A stretch of DNA of 64,000 nucleotides. Source: Micromonospora mirobrigensis (GTDB taxonomy: Bacteria; Actinomycetota; Actinomycetes; Mycobacteriales; Micromonosporaceae). The position numbers and the translations under genes are program-made. Shown piece after piece: positions 52,204-60,096 of this stretch (position 1 is its first letter; every line of letters starts with the position of its first letter). The stretch is from assembly GCF_900091555.1 (NCBI RefSeq), contig NZ_FMCX01000004.1, positions 1 to 64,000 on the forward strand, read 5' to 3'. The notes under the pieces are model-generated. The model did no database searches. It had not been told where the DNA came from and worked only from the letters and a program-made list of their open reading frames with translations.

Positions 52204-52231
52204 ACTTGACATAATGTGCATTATCGAATCT
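52204..52231 (-). other. dif: probable chromosomal dif site
   Basis: On the + strand: ACTTGACATAA, centre TGTGCA, TTATCGAATCT. On the minus strand this reads CGATAAT, then GCA, then CATTATGTCAAGT, which agrees at nearly every position with the actinobacterial dif pattern as I remember it (CGATAATVNACATTATGTCAAGT). XerC/XerD would bind the two arms and resolve chromosome dimers here. It also contains TTGACA, so a -35 is possible, but no -10 follows. The remembered consensus needs checking against databases. Confidence 0.75.
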
Positions 52232-52265
52232 TGCCGGGAGTGGGGGTGACGAGGGGAGACGCGCC

Positions 52266-52703
52266 TCAGGTCGTGGTCGCCCGGACGGCGGTCGAGGAAA
52301 CCGTCGCCAGTTCCGGTCGGGCCGGCAGGAACACGGTCGGGACGCCGAGCGCCTCGTTCATGGCCGCGAGCTGGCTCTCGCGCTCCGCGTCCAGCGCGTT
52401 GCGTACGCCCCGGACGATCGCCGCCGCTGCGTGCCGCTTGCAGTAGTCCGCGGTCAGCCCGCTCCACGCCACCACCGTGACGTTCCCCCAGTCCGCCGGC
52501 AGAGCGGCTCGGATCTCCTGTGCGCGCTGCTCGCCGGTCCTGGCGGGTTGTTTGCCGGCGTTGACCGCGACCAGCACCGTCACGTGGTCGAACAGGCGCC
52601 GGGACCGGTCGACGAGGTCCCGGTGACCGGCGGTGAAGGGGTCGAACGTGCCGGGATAGACGCATCGGGAGCGTCCTGGTCCGGTCACCGGTGGGCGCGG
52701 CAT
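52266..52703 (-). CDS. CoaD-like nucleotidyltransferase
   Basis: 145 residues. VYPGTFDPFTAGHRDLVDRS carries the TxGH (His27) nucleotidyltransferase motif, IVRGVRNALDAERESQLAAM matches the CoaD helix, and TVSSTAVR is its SS-T/S-LVR motif with changes. Resembles phosphopantetheine adenylyltransferase but is shorter and divergent, so it may be a paralogue with another substrate. TAGCAT lies 6 nt before this ATG; a GTG at 52709 is an alternative. Confidence 0.75.
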   Translation of the reverse strand: MPRPPVTGPGRSRCVYPGTFDPFTAGHRDLVDRSRRLFDHVTVLVAVNAGKQPARTGEQRAQEIRAALPADWGNVTVVAWSGLTADYCKRHAAAAIVRGVRNALDAERESQLAAMNEALGVPTVFLPARPELATVSSTAVRATTT

Positions 52704-52864
52704 CGACACATGCTATCGGCCGGCCAGTCGGTGACCGGGACGCCGACTAGTGGGGTCGTGGTGACGGTCGGTGCTCCAGGTGCGGGTGGGATTGCCGTTC
52801 GGCTCATTTTTCGGCCCGTCCGGCGCTGATGAGGTTTAGCGGCGCCCTTCGAAGGGGGCATGAA

Positions 52865-54325
52865 GTGGGAACGAATCTCGCATCTTCGGAGAGGAAGCAG
52901 CTGATGCTTTCCGCGCTCGATCGGCGGCACACCGTCGCGCCGCCCGGCTACAGCCGCTGGTTGATCCCGCCGGCGGCGTTGGCCATCCACCTGTGCATCG
53001 GGCAGGTGTACGCGACCAGCGTGTACAAGAACTCCCTGATCGCCCACTTCGACGCCAGTCAGACGGCGGTGGGGGTCATCTTCAGCATCGCGATCGTGAT
53101 GCTCGGGTTGTCGGCCGCGGTGGCGGGCACCTGGGTGGAGGCCAACGGACCGCGTAAGGCGATGTTCGTGTCGGCGTGTTTCTGGGCGGCCGGGTTCCTG
53201 GTGGGTTCGTTGGGCATCGCCACGAAGCAGTTGTGGCTGCTCTACCTCGGGTACGGCGTGCTGGGCGGGATCGGCCTGGGGATCGGGTACATCTCCCCCG
53301 TCTCCACGTTGATCAAGTGGTTCCCGGACCGGCCGGGTCTGGCGACCGGGTTGGCGATCATGGGTTTCGGTGGTGGGGCGATGGTGGCCTCTCCCCTGTC
53401 CCGGCAGCTGCTGTCGTTCTACGACCCGGGGTACGACCCGTCGAACGCGGGGTCGGTGGCGTCGGGCAACGCGCTGGTGTGGCTGTTCGTGACGTTGGGT
53501 CTGGGCTACTTCGTGGTCATGATGTTCGGGGTGTTCAACGTGCGGGTGCCGGCCGCCGACTGGAAGCCGGCCGGGTTCGACCCGTCGCGGGTGGCGGCGA
53601 AGCCGATGGTGACCACGGCGAACGTGTCGGCGGCGAACGCGCTGAGGACCCGGTCGTTCTGGCTGCTGTGGGTGGTGCTGTTCTGCAACGTGACCGCCGG
53701 GATCGGCATCCTGGAGCAGGCCAGTCCGATGATCCAGGACTTCTTCCGCGACGGTCGGACGTCGGCGGTGACGGTGGCGGCGGCCGGTGGGTTCGTGGGT
53801 CTGCTGTCGTTGTTCAACATGGCGGGCCGGTTCGTGTGGTCGTCGACGTCGGACGTGATCGGTCGTAAGCCGATCTACGTGGTGTACCTGGGCGTCGGGA
53901 TGGTGCTGTACACGTTGCTGGCGTTGTTCGGGCAGACCGCGACGGCGTTGTTCGTGCTGCTGGCGTGCGTGATCATCTCCTTCTACGGTGGCGGGTTCGC
54001 GACGATCCCGGCGTACCTGCGGGACCTGTTCGGCACGTACCAGGTGGGTGCGATCCACGGGCGGTTGCTGACGGCGTGGTCGGCGGCCGGGGTGGCCGGG
54101 CCGCTGATCGTCAACGCGTTCCTCGACGCGCAGGGCAAGCCGGGCACGTTGACGGCGGCGGCGTACCGGCCGGCGCTGTTCACGATGGTGGGCGTGCTGG
54201 CGGTGGGGTTCGTGGCGAATCTGCTGGTGCGGCCGGTGCCGCAGCGGTTCCACGAGCCGGCCGGTGGTCGGGGTGACGGGACGGGTTCGGAGCCGGTGGC
54301 GGCGGAGAGGAGCGGTACGCGATGA
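52865..54325 (+). CDS. OFA-family MFS transporter (oxalate/formate antiporter type)
   Basis: 486 residues with 12 spans. LCIGQVYATSVYKNSLI, IGLGIGYISPVSTLIKWFPD and the cytoplasmic loop GRKPIYVVY are typical of the OFA subfamily. GTG at 52865 has AAGGGGG upstream, ATG at 52904 has AGGAAG; either start is possible. A small membrane protein gene overlaps its stop (ATGA). OFA members move oxalate, formate or related carboxylates, which may link to the Sec formate dehydrogenase 40 kb upstream. Confidence 0.88.
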   Translation: MGTNLASSERKQLMLSALDRRHTVAPPGYSRWLIPPAALAIHLCIGQVYATSVYKNSLIAHFDASQTAVGVIFSIAIVMLGLSAAVAGTWVEANGPRKAMFVSACFWAAGFLVGSLGIATKQLWLLYLGYGVLGGIGLGIGYISPVSTLIKWFPDRPGLATGLAIMGFGGGAMVASPLSRQLLSFYDPGYDPSNAGSVASGNALVWLFVTLGLGYFVVMMFGVFNVRVPAADWKPAGFDPSRVAAKPMVTTANVSAANALRTRSFWLLWVVLFCNVTAGIGILEQASPMIQDFFRDGRTSAVTVAAAGGFVGLLSLFNMAGRFVWSSTSDVIGRKPIYVVYLGVGMVLYTLLALFGQTATALFVLLACVIISFYGGGFATIPAYLRDLFGTYQVGAIHGRLLTAWSAAGVAGPLIVNAFLDAQGKPGTLTAAAYRPALFTMVGVLAVGFVANLLVRPVPQRFHEPAGGRGDGTGSEPVAAERSGTR

Positions 54326-54450
54326 GCGACGAGGTGTCCCGGGGCGGTCAGACGGTCCGGTTGTGGGTGTCGTGGCTGGTGGTCGGGTCGCTGCTGGGTT
54401 ACGGGGTGGTGCAGACGCTGATCACGGCGGCGAAGCTGTTCACCCACTGA
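54322..54450 (+). CDS. MFS transporter small subunit
   Basis: 42 residues, one membrane span: RLWVSWLVVGSLLGYGVVQT followed by LITAAKLFTH. The ATG overlaps the MFS stop codon (ATGA). This matches the short co-encoded protein found with OFA-type transporters. Its job, probably stabilising or completing the carrier, is inferred. A strong terminator follows. Confidence 0.8.
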   Translation: MSDEVSRGGQTVRLWVSWLVVGSLLGYGVVQTLITAAKLFTH

Positions 54451-54465
54451 CGGCAGGACGTGGGG

Positions 54466-54500
54466 AAAGGGGGGTGCGCTTCGGCGTGTCCCCCCTTTTT
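54466..54500 (+). terminator. strong intrinsic terminator
   Basis: Stem AAAGGGGGGTGCGC and GCGTG-T-CCCCCCTTT closed by a TTCG tetraloop, followed by a run of five Ts (54496-54500). It has one bulged T. This is one of the few hairpins in the window with a T-tract. It ends the OFA/small-subunit transcript. Confidence 0.88.
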
Positions 54501-54505
54501 CGTGG

Positions 54506-55234
54506 TCAGAGGCCGCCGGCGACGCGGAGCACGGTGCCGGTGGTGTACGAGGCGTCCGGGCCGAGGAGCCAGGCGATGGCGGCGGCGACCTCGTCGGGTT
54601 CGCCGGCGCGGCCCAGCGGGATGCGGCCGGCGGCGGAGTCGGCGCGGTCGGGCACGCCGGAGGTGGCGTGGATGTCGGTGCGGACGATGCCGGGGGCGAC
54701 GGCGTTGACGCGGATGCCGCGGGGGGCGAGTTCCTTGGCCAGGCCGAGGGTCAGCGTGTCGGTGGCGGCCTTGACGGCGGCGTAGTGGATGTACTCCCCC
54801 GGGCTGCCGAGGGTGGCGGCGGCGGAGGAGATGTTGACGATGGCGGCGCCGGTGGTCATCCGGCGGGCGGCGTGTTGGGCGCAGAGGACGTACCCGATGA
54901 GGTTGACGTCGACGACGCGGCGCAGGTCGGTGTGGGTGAGGTCGGTGAACGGGCCGATCGGGCTGGTGACGCCGGCGTTGTTGACCAGGCCGGTGAGCGG
55001 GCCGAGGTCGTCGGCGGCGGTGAAGAGCCGGGTGACGTGGTCGGGGTCGGTGGTGTCGGCGGCGATGGTGACGGCGCGGCGGCCGGCGGCGTGCACGTCG
55101 GCCAGGACGGTGGCCGCGGCGGCGTGGTCGGTGCGGTAGCCGAGGACGAGGTCGTGGCCGGCGTGGGCGAGTCGGCGGGCGGTGGCGGCGCCGATGCCGC
55201 GGCTGGCGCCGGTGATGACGGTGACCGAGCTCAA
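54506..55234 (-). CDS. SDR-family oxidoreductase (FabG-like)
   Basis: 242 residues. GASRGIGAATARRLAH (TGxxxGxG), LVNNAGV, the catalytic Ser in VNISSAAATLG with the YIHYAAVKAATDTLT Tyr/Lys pair, and NAVAPGIVRTDI are all present. A classical NADP-dependent short-chain dehydrogenase; the substrate is unknown. The likely start is TTG at 55234 with GGGAGAGG 4 nt upstream. Divergent from the patatin-like gene. Confidence 0.87.
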   Translation of the reverse strand: MSSVTVITGASRGIGAATARRLAHAGHDLVLGYRTDHAAAATVLADVHAAGRRAVTIAADTTDPDHVTRLFTAADDLGPLTGLVNNAGVTSPIGPFTDLTHTDLRRVVDVNLIGYVLCAQHAARRMTTGAAIVNISSAAATLGSPGEYIHYAAVKAATDTLTLGLAKELAPRGIRVNAVAPGIVRTDIHATSGVPDRADSAAGRIPLGRAGEPDEVAAAIAWLLGPDASYTTGTVLRVAGGL

Positions 55235-55310
55235 TGGACCTCTCCCCCGTGCGATGTTCGGTGGTGACGCTACCGTTTCGGGCACGGTGACGGCGGGAGA
55301 GGTGGTCGAT

Positions 55311-56150
55311 GTGACGCGGGCGTTGGTGCTGGGTGGCGGCGGGGTGACCGGGGTGGCCTGGGAGTGGGGGTTGATCGCCGGGTTGGCGCAGCGGGGGGTG
55401 TCGCTGGACGCGGCGGATGTGGTGGTGGGCACGTCGGCGGGGTCGGTGGTGGGTGCGCAGCTGCGTTCGGGTGAGCCGGTGTCGCGGTGGTACGACGCGG
55501 AGCGGGTCGGTGGTTCGACCTCGGGTGAGGTGAGTGCCCGGTTCGGGGTGGCGCAGGTGGCGCGGTTGGTGTGGGCGGGGTCGTGGACGCGGGACGAGCG
55601 GCGGGCGCGGGCGCGGATCGGGGCGTTGGCGTTGGCGGCGCGGACGGAGCCGGAGGAGGTGCGGCGGGCGGTGATCGCGGCCCGGTTGCCGGGGTCGGGG
55701 TGGCCGGCGGGTCGGTTGTCGGTGACGGCGGTGGAGGCGGTCTCGGGTGAGTTCGTGGTCTTCGACGCCGGCAGTGGGGTGTCGTTGGTGGATGCGGTGG
55801 GGGCGAGTTGTGCGGTGCCGGGGGTGTGGCCGCCGGTGACGATCGGTGGGCGGCGGTACGTCGACGGTGGGGTGCGGTCGTTGGTGAACGCGGATCTGGC
55901 GGCGGGTGCGGATCGGGTGGTCGTGGTGGCGCCGGCGTCGTCGTCGTTCGGGCCGATGCCGAGGTTGTCGGCGCAGGTGGCGGGGTTGCGGGCGGCGGGT
56001 GCGCGGGTGGTGGTGGTGCGCCCGGATCGGGCGGCGCGGGCGGCGATCGGTCGTAACGTGCTGGATCAGGGGCGGCGGGCGGGTGCGGCGCGGGCGGGGT
56101 TCGCGCAGGCGGGTGCGGTGTGCGCGGCGGTGGCGGCGGTGTGGGGTTGA
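55311..56150 (+). CDS. patatin-like phospholipase
   Basis: 279 residues. LVLGGGGVTGVAWEWGL is the oxyanion Gly-rich loop, GTSAGSVVG holds the nucleophile Ser42 (GxSxG), and YVDGGVRSLVNADLA supplies the catalytic Asp in DGG. A Ser-Asp dyad hydrolase of lipids. GGGAGAGG lies 8 nt before the GTG. Codons end in G or T far more than in the genes at 47-50 kb. Confidence 0.88.
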   Translation: MTRALVLGGGGVTGVAWEWGLIAGLAQRGVSLDAADVVVGTSAGSVVGAQLRSGEPVSRWYDAERVGGSTSGEVSARFGVAQVARLVWAGSWTRDERRARARIGALALAARTEPEEVRRAVIAARLPGSGWPAGRLSVTAVEAVSGEFVVFDAGSGVSLVDAVGASCAVPGVWPPVTIGGRRYVDGGVRSLVNADLAAGADRVVVVAPASSSFGPMPRLSAQVAGLRAAGARVVVVRPDRAARAAIGRNVLDQGRRAGAARAGFAQAGAVCAAVAAVWG

Positions 56151-56225
56151 CGGGTGTCAGTGCCGGTTCAGCGGGGGCGCGTACGCTGCGCGGCGTCGGT
56201 GTGGAGTGTGTGGAGGTGGTCGGGC

Positions 56226-56681
56226 GTGGCGGGTGTCGGTGATCTGGTCGAGGACTTCGAGTTGCGGGACGAGACGGGTACGCCGCGGCGGTTGTCGGAG
56301 TTCTGTGCGAAGGGGCCGGTGGTGTTGTTCTTCTATCCGGCGGCGATGACGAAGGGGTGCACGGCGGAGTCGTGTCATTTCCGGGATCTGGCGGCGGAGT
56401 TCGCGGCGGTGGGTGCGCAGCGGGTGGGGATCAGCCGGGATGCGCCGGAGCGGCAGGCGGAGTTCTCCCGCCGGCATGGTTTCGACTATCCGTTGTTGTC
56501 GGATCCGGACGGGGCGGTGGCGCAGCGGTTGGGGGTGCGGCGGCGGTTGCCGTTGGGGCCGTTGAGCACGAAGCGGATGACGTTCGTGATCGGGTCGGAT
56601 CGGCGGATCGTCGAGGTGATCCACTCGGAGGTGAGCATGAACGAGCACGCGGATCGGGCGTTGCGGGCCCTCGGGGGTTGA
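56226..56681 (+). CDS. peroxiredoxin (BCP/AhpC-TSA type)
   Basis: 151 residues. The peroxidatic Cys45 and resolving Cys50 lie in FFYPAAMTKGCTAESCHFRD, the atypical 2-Cys BCP signature. It reduces peroxides with thioredoxin or mycoredoxin. GGAGG is 9 nt before the GTG. The next gene is 67 bp downstream. Confidence 0.9.
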   Translation: MAGVGDLVEDFELRDETGTPRRLSEFCAKGPVVLFFYPAAMTKGCTAESCHFRDLAAEFAAVGAQRVGISRDAPERQAEFSRRHGFDYPLLSDPDGAVAQRLGVRRRLPLGPLSTKRMTFVIGSDRRIVEVIHSEVSMNEHADRALRALGG

Positions 56682-56748
56682 TCTTCGGCCTGTCGGTGCC
56701 GGCTGGTATCAAGGCAGGTATCAGACACGTGTACGGAAGAGGGCTGTG

Positions 56749-57432
56749 ATGGCGGGCCAGGGTTTGTCCGATGACGACGTACGTGCCCTCCGGGAGGCGG
56801 TGGCGGCCGGCCGGAAGCCGAGGGTGGTGTTCACCGCCTCGGCGGGTCAGATCGCCGGTCAGGTGGGGCAGGTGGTGGAGTTGACCGACCCGGCCGGCTC
56901 CGACGAGTTCGTGGTGGTGCGGTTCGGTCGCGACGAGTTGCCGTTCTCCGCCGCGGATGTGGCGATCGCGCCGCGGGGGGCGGGGCGTAAGCCGGCAGAG
57001 CCGAAGCCGGAGCCCGAGGTGCCGGCGGAGCCGGTGGTGGAGCCGGAGTTCGTGTTGGACCGGCCGCGGGTGCCGGCGCCGCGGCGGGAGGAGCCGAGCG
57101 TGGAGCAGCAGGAGCAGCGGCCGGCGCCGCGGCGGGCGGTGAAGTCGGCGAAGCCGAAGGGTCCGGCGGGGTTGACGGTGACGTTGGCGTACGCCGACGG
57201 CGAGTGGACGGTGGCGGCGCAGCAGGGCGCGAAGGCTTTGGCGAAGCCGTACGTGGTGAAGCCGGCGGAGGCGTTGAAGATGGTGGCGCTGGTGGATGTG
57301 GCCGGGGTGCGCGAGGCGGTGGAGCAGATCCTGTCCGCCGAGCGGGCCGAGGCGGAGCAGCAGGCGCAGAAGCTGCGCGCGGAGCTGGCGGAGATCGAGG
57401 CCCGGTTGGCGGAGCTGCGCGAGGCGCACTGA
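56749..57432 (+). CDS. conserved actinobacterial protein of unknown function
   Basis: 227 residues in three parts: an N-terminal domain (about 1-85: LSDDDVRALREAVAAGRKPR, a beta-rich segment VGQVVELTDPAGSDEFVVVR), a Pro/Glu-rich linker (about 85-135), and a C-terminal part with a coiled coil (AEAEQQAQKLRAELAEIEAR). No catalytic motif. GAGGG precedes the ATG. Function unknown. Confidence 0.7.
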   Translation: MAGQGLSDDDVRALREAVAAGRKPRVVFTASAGQIAGQVGQVVELTDPAGSDEFVVVRFGRDELPFSAADVAIAPRGAGRKPAEPKPEPEVPAEPVVEPEFVLDRPRVPAPRREEPSVEQQEQRPAPRRAVKSAKPKGPAGLTVTLAYADGEWTVAAQQGAKALAKPYVVKPAEALKMVALVDVAGVREAVEQILSAERAEAEQQAQKLRAELAEIEARLAELREAH

Positions 57433-57492
57433 CCGGGGTGGGCGGCTGATTTTCCGTTGCGGTGGGGTGGGGTGGCTGTCAGGGTGGCCGCC

Positions 57493-58338
57493 ATGCCGAT
57501 GTTCAGCGCGTTCGACGGGACCGGTTTGGCCTACCACGAGTCCGGTGCCGGGCGGGTGTTGGTGTGTGTGCCGGGTGGGCCGTTGCAGGCGTCGGTGTAT
57601 CTGGGTGATCTGGGTGGGTTGAGCGCTCACCGGCGGCTGGTGCGGTTGGACCTGCGGGGCACCGGTGACTCGGCGGTGCCGGTGGATCCGGGGTCGTACC
57701 GGTGTGACCGGTTGGTCGACGACGTGGAGGCGTTGCGCGCGGAGTTGGGTGTGGAGCGGGTGGATCTGCTGGGGCATTCGGCGGGCGGGAACGTCGCGGT
57801 GCGGTACGTGCAGCGGCATCCGGGCCGGGTGGACCGGTTGGTGCTGGTCACGCCGAGCGTGTTCGGCGTCGGCATCGAGGTGGATCCGCAGGTGCGGCTG
57901 GCCACGGCGGCGCTGCGGGCCGGCGAGCCGTGGTTCTCGCCGGCGTACGCGGCGTTGACGGCGATGCTGGCCGGTGATCCGCCGCCGGACGCCCGGGACC
58001 TGGTCACCCCGTTCTGGTACGGGCGGTGGGACGATCGGGCCCGGGCGTTCGCGGCGGCGGAGGACGGGCAGCGCAACAACGCGGCGGTGCCGTACTTCCT
58101 GGCCGACGGCGCGTTCGACCCGGCGGGTACGCGGGCGGCGTTGGCGGCGTTCGGCCGGCCGGTGCTGGTGCTGGCCGGGCAGGTGGATGTGAACTCCCCT
58201 CCCCCGGCGCTGGCCGGGTACGCGGCGCTGTTCCCGGATGCCCGGCTGGTGGTGCAGGCGGGGGCGGGGCACTTTCCGTGGCTGGACGACCCGGCGGGGT
58301 TCGCGGCGGCGGTGGAGGCTTTCCTGGGTCAGAAGTAG
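57493..58338 (+). CDS. alpha/beta hydrolase
   Basis: 281 residues. CVPGGPLQASV, LDLRGTGDSAVP, DLLGHSAGGNVAVRYVQ with Ser in GHSAGG, VLVLAGQVDVNSPP and GAGHFPWLDDP give the complete catalytic triad order. Similar to proline iminopeptidase/epoxide hydrolase-type enzymes; the substrate is unknown. It overlaps the convergent Eis gene by 10 bp. Start ATG 57493 is chosen for the domain; GTG at 57475 is possible. Confidence 0.84.
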   Translation: MPMFSAFDGTGLAYHESGAGRVLVCVPGGPLQASVYLGDLGGLSAHRRLVRLDLRGTGDSAVPVDPGSYRCDRLVDDVEALRAELGVERVDLLGHSAGGNVAVRYVQRHPGRVDRLVLVTPSVFGVGIEVDPQVRLATAALRAGEPWFSPAYAALTAMLAGDPPPDARDLVTPFWYGRWDDRARAFAAAEDGQRNNAAVPYFLADGAFDPAGTRAALAAFGRPVLVLAGQVDVNSPPPALAGYAALFPDARLVVQAGAGHFPWLDDPAGFAAAVEAFLGQK

Positions 58339-59525
58339 TCGAGGAGTTGGGCGGGGCCGCCGGTGGTGAGCAGGTCCAGGGCTCGGGGGTCGTGGCCGGG
58401 CGGGTGGTGCAGCAGGCCGGCCTGGGCGACGGAGCGGGCGTCGGCGGCGCCGGCGTGGAGCAGGGCGAAGCCGCGCGGGGTGAGCCGCAGCGCCGGTTCG
58501 GTGGTGGCGGTGGTGAGTTGGGCTTCGCCGTCGGCGACGTCGAGGTGCCAGGCGCCGGTGTTCCAGGGGGCGAGGTCGTCGTCGAGGGTGAAGTCGACGG
58601 TGCCGCGTACGTGGGCGGGCCAGCCGCGGGTGGTCAGGGCGGCGGTGATGTCGACCGCGCGGTGCATGAAGATGTCGCGGGTGTGGTCGCGGGCGGCGTC
58701 CAGGGGCAGTTGGGCGGTGACGGCGTCGCCGGGCAGGGGGCAGATCCGCAGGGTGGGGGTGACGCTGGCCCAGCCGCGCAGCACGCCGACGAGTTCCCGG
58801 GCGGCGTCGGCGGTGGTGGCGAGCACGTCGCCGAGGGTGAGCACGGCGTCGGAGTGGTAGCCGCGGCCCCGGTCGTAGCTGGCGTAGCCGACGAGCCGGC
58901 CGTCGTGTTCGACCAGGGTGAGCCCGTCGTGGCCGAGTTCGTCGGCGGGTCGGGCGGCGGCGAAGTGCTCGTACAGGGCGCCGTCGCGGGTGAGTGGGCC
59001 GGCGCGGTGGGCGACGACCTCGGTGTAGAGGGCGGTGACGGCGGGCAGGTCGGTGGGGCCGCCGGGGCGGACGGTGAGGTGGGCGGCGGGCCGGTGCCGG
59101 GGCAGGGCCAGGGTGGGCAGGTCGAGTACGCGTAGCGCGCCGGTGACCTCCCAGCCGCAGGACCGGTAGGGGGCGGCGACGGTCGGGTAGAGGGCGCTGA
59201 TCGCGGCGCCGCGTTCGTGTGCGCCGCGCAGCAGGGTGGTGAGCAGGGCGCGGGCCACTCCCCGGCCGCGGGCCTCGGGTGCCACGGCGACCCCGGCGAC
59301 GTCGGCGGCGGGTACGCGGCGGCCGTGCCACCACTGGTCGTGGTGCAGGTCGACGGCCTTGCCGACGAGCTGGCCGTCGCCGTCGAAGGCCCCGTAGCGG
59401 GTCATGCCGGGCACCGGTGCGGTGGCGTGGGCGGATGGCTGCGGCTCGGAGCCGAAGGCGAGCCGGCCCAGCTGCCAGGCGTCGGTCAGCTCGTCGGGGG
59501 TGAGTTCACGGACGGTGAGAGGCAC
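58329..59525 (-). CDS. eis: Eis-type GNAT acetyltransferase
   Basis: 398 residues. GNAT domain 1 has DVAGVAVAPEARGRGVARAL and APYRSCGWEVTG; a second, tandem GNAT domain follows, and the C-terminal part (FTLDDDLAPWNTGAWHLDVA) is the SCP2-like domain, ending in LLDYF, whose free carboxylate is catalytic in Eis. Eis enzymes acetylate aminoglycosides and protein lysines. TACGGT lies 6 nt before the GTG (leaderless). Confidence 0.88.
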   Translation of the reverse strand: MPLTVRELTPDELTDAWQLGRLAFGSEPQPSAHATAPVPGMTRYGAFDGDGQLVGKAVDLHHDQWWHGRRVPAADVAGVAVAPEARGRGVARALLTTLLRGAHERGAAISALYPTVAAPYRSCGWEVTGALRVLDLPTLALPRHRPAAHLTVRPGGPTDLPAVTALYTEVVAHRAGPLTRDGALYEHFAAARPADELGHDGLTLVEHDGRLVGYASYDRGRGYHSDAVLTLGDVLATTADAARELVGVLRGWASVTPTLRICPLPGDAVTAQLPLDAARDHTRDIFMHRAVDITAALTTRGWPAHVRGTVDFTLDDDLAPWNTGAWHLDVADGEAQLTTATTEPALRLTPRGFALLHAGAADARSVAQAGLLHHPPGHDPRALDLLTTGGPAQLLDYF

Positions 59526-59571
59526 CGGCACACCGTAGACGCGGTGGTGCGGTGGTGGCACGGCGTTTTTC

Positions 59572-60003
59572 TCACTGTCGGTGGTGGTCGAGCAGGGCGG
59601 TGAGCAGGCGGGTGAGTTCGGTGCGGTCGGCCGGGGTCAGCGGGGCGAGCAGGGTGTCCTGGATCTGGTCGAGGGTGGTGGTGAGGCGGTCGAGTTCGCG
59701 GCGGCCGGGTTCGGTGAGGGTGACCACGTTGCGGCGCCGGTCGTCCGGGTCGGGGGTGCGGCGGACCAGGTCGCGGGCGGCGAGTTCGTTGAGGGCGGCG
59801 ACGACGTCGCTGCGGTCGATGCCGCAGCGGCGGCCGAGGTCGGCCTGGCTGGCGGGGCCGTGTTCGTGCAGGGCGGCGAGCAGCCGGTAGTGGTAGCCGC
59901 GGGCGCCGTGGGCGGCGAAGCCGTCGTGGACGAGCCGGCCGGCGTGCGTGGCGACCTGGTTGATCAGCCAGCTGGGGGCGGTGCGCAGCGCGGCGGGTCC
60001 CAT
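59572..60003 (-). CDS. MarR-family regulator
   Basis: 143 residues. HTH: LAALHEHGPASQADLGRRCG and IDRSDVVAALNELAARDLVR with the wing TPDPDDRRRNVVTLTEPGRR. TAGCGT lies 7 nt before the ATG (leaderless). Divergent from a second MarR-like gene; repeats of CGTTGG/CCAACG lie between them, so it likely regulates itself and that gene. Confidence 0.88.
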   Translation of the reverse strand: MGPAALRTAPSWLINQVATHAGRLVHDGFAAHGARGYHYRLLAALHEHGPASQADLGRRCGIDRSDVVAALNELAARDLVRRTPDPDDRRRNVVTLTEPGRRELDRLTTTLDQIQDTLLAPLTPADRTELTRLLTALLDHHRQ

Positions 60004-60024
60004 GCGGGGGACGCTACCAGAAAT

Positions 60025-60083
60025 CGTTGGCGCAACCCACGATCCCTGATACGTTGCCCGCGCCAACGTTGGCTCTACCAACG
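60025..60083. promoter_or_regulatory. MarR operator repeats
   Basis: CGTTGGCGC (60025-60033) and its complement GCGCCAACG (60060-60068) are 26 bp apart. The second overlaps the perfect palindrome CCAACGTTGG (60063-60072), and CCAACG recurs at 60078-60083. They lie between two divergent MarR-type genes and are probably bound by one or both products. Confidence 0.72.
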
Positions 60084-60096
60084 GAAAGGGGCCACC

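Noticed and set aside
52207-52236. TTGACA at the dif site as a promoter
   Set aside because: At 17 nt there is no -10 (TCTTGC) and no gene starts downstream on that strand before 52865.
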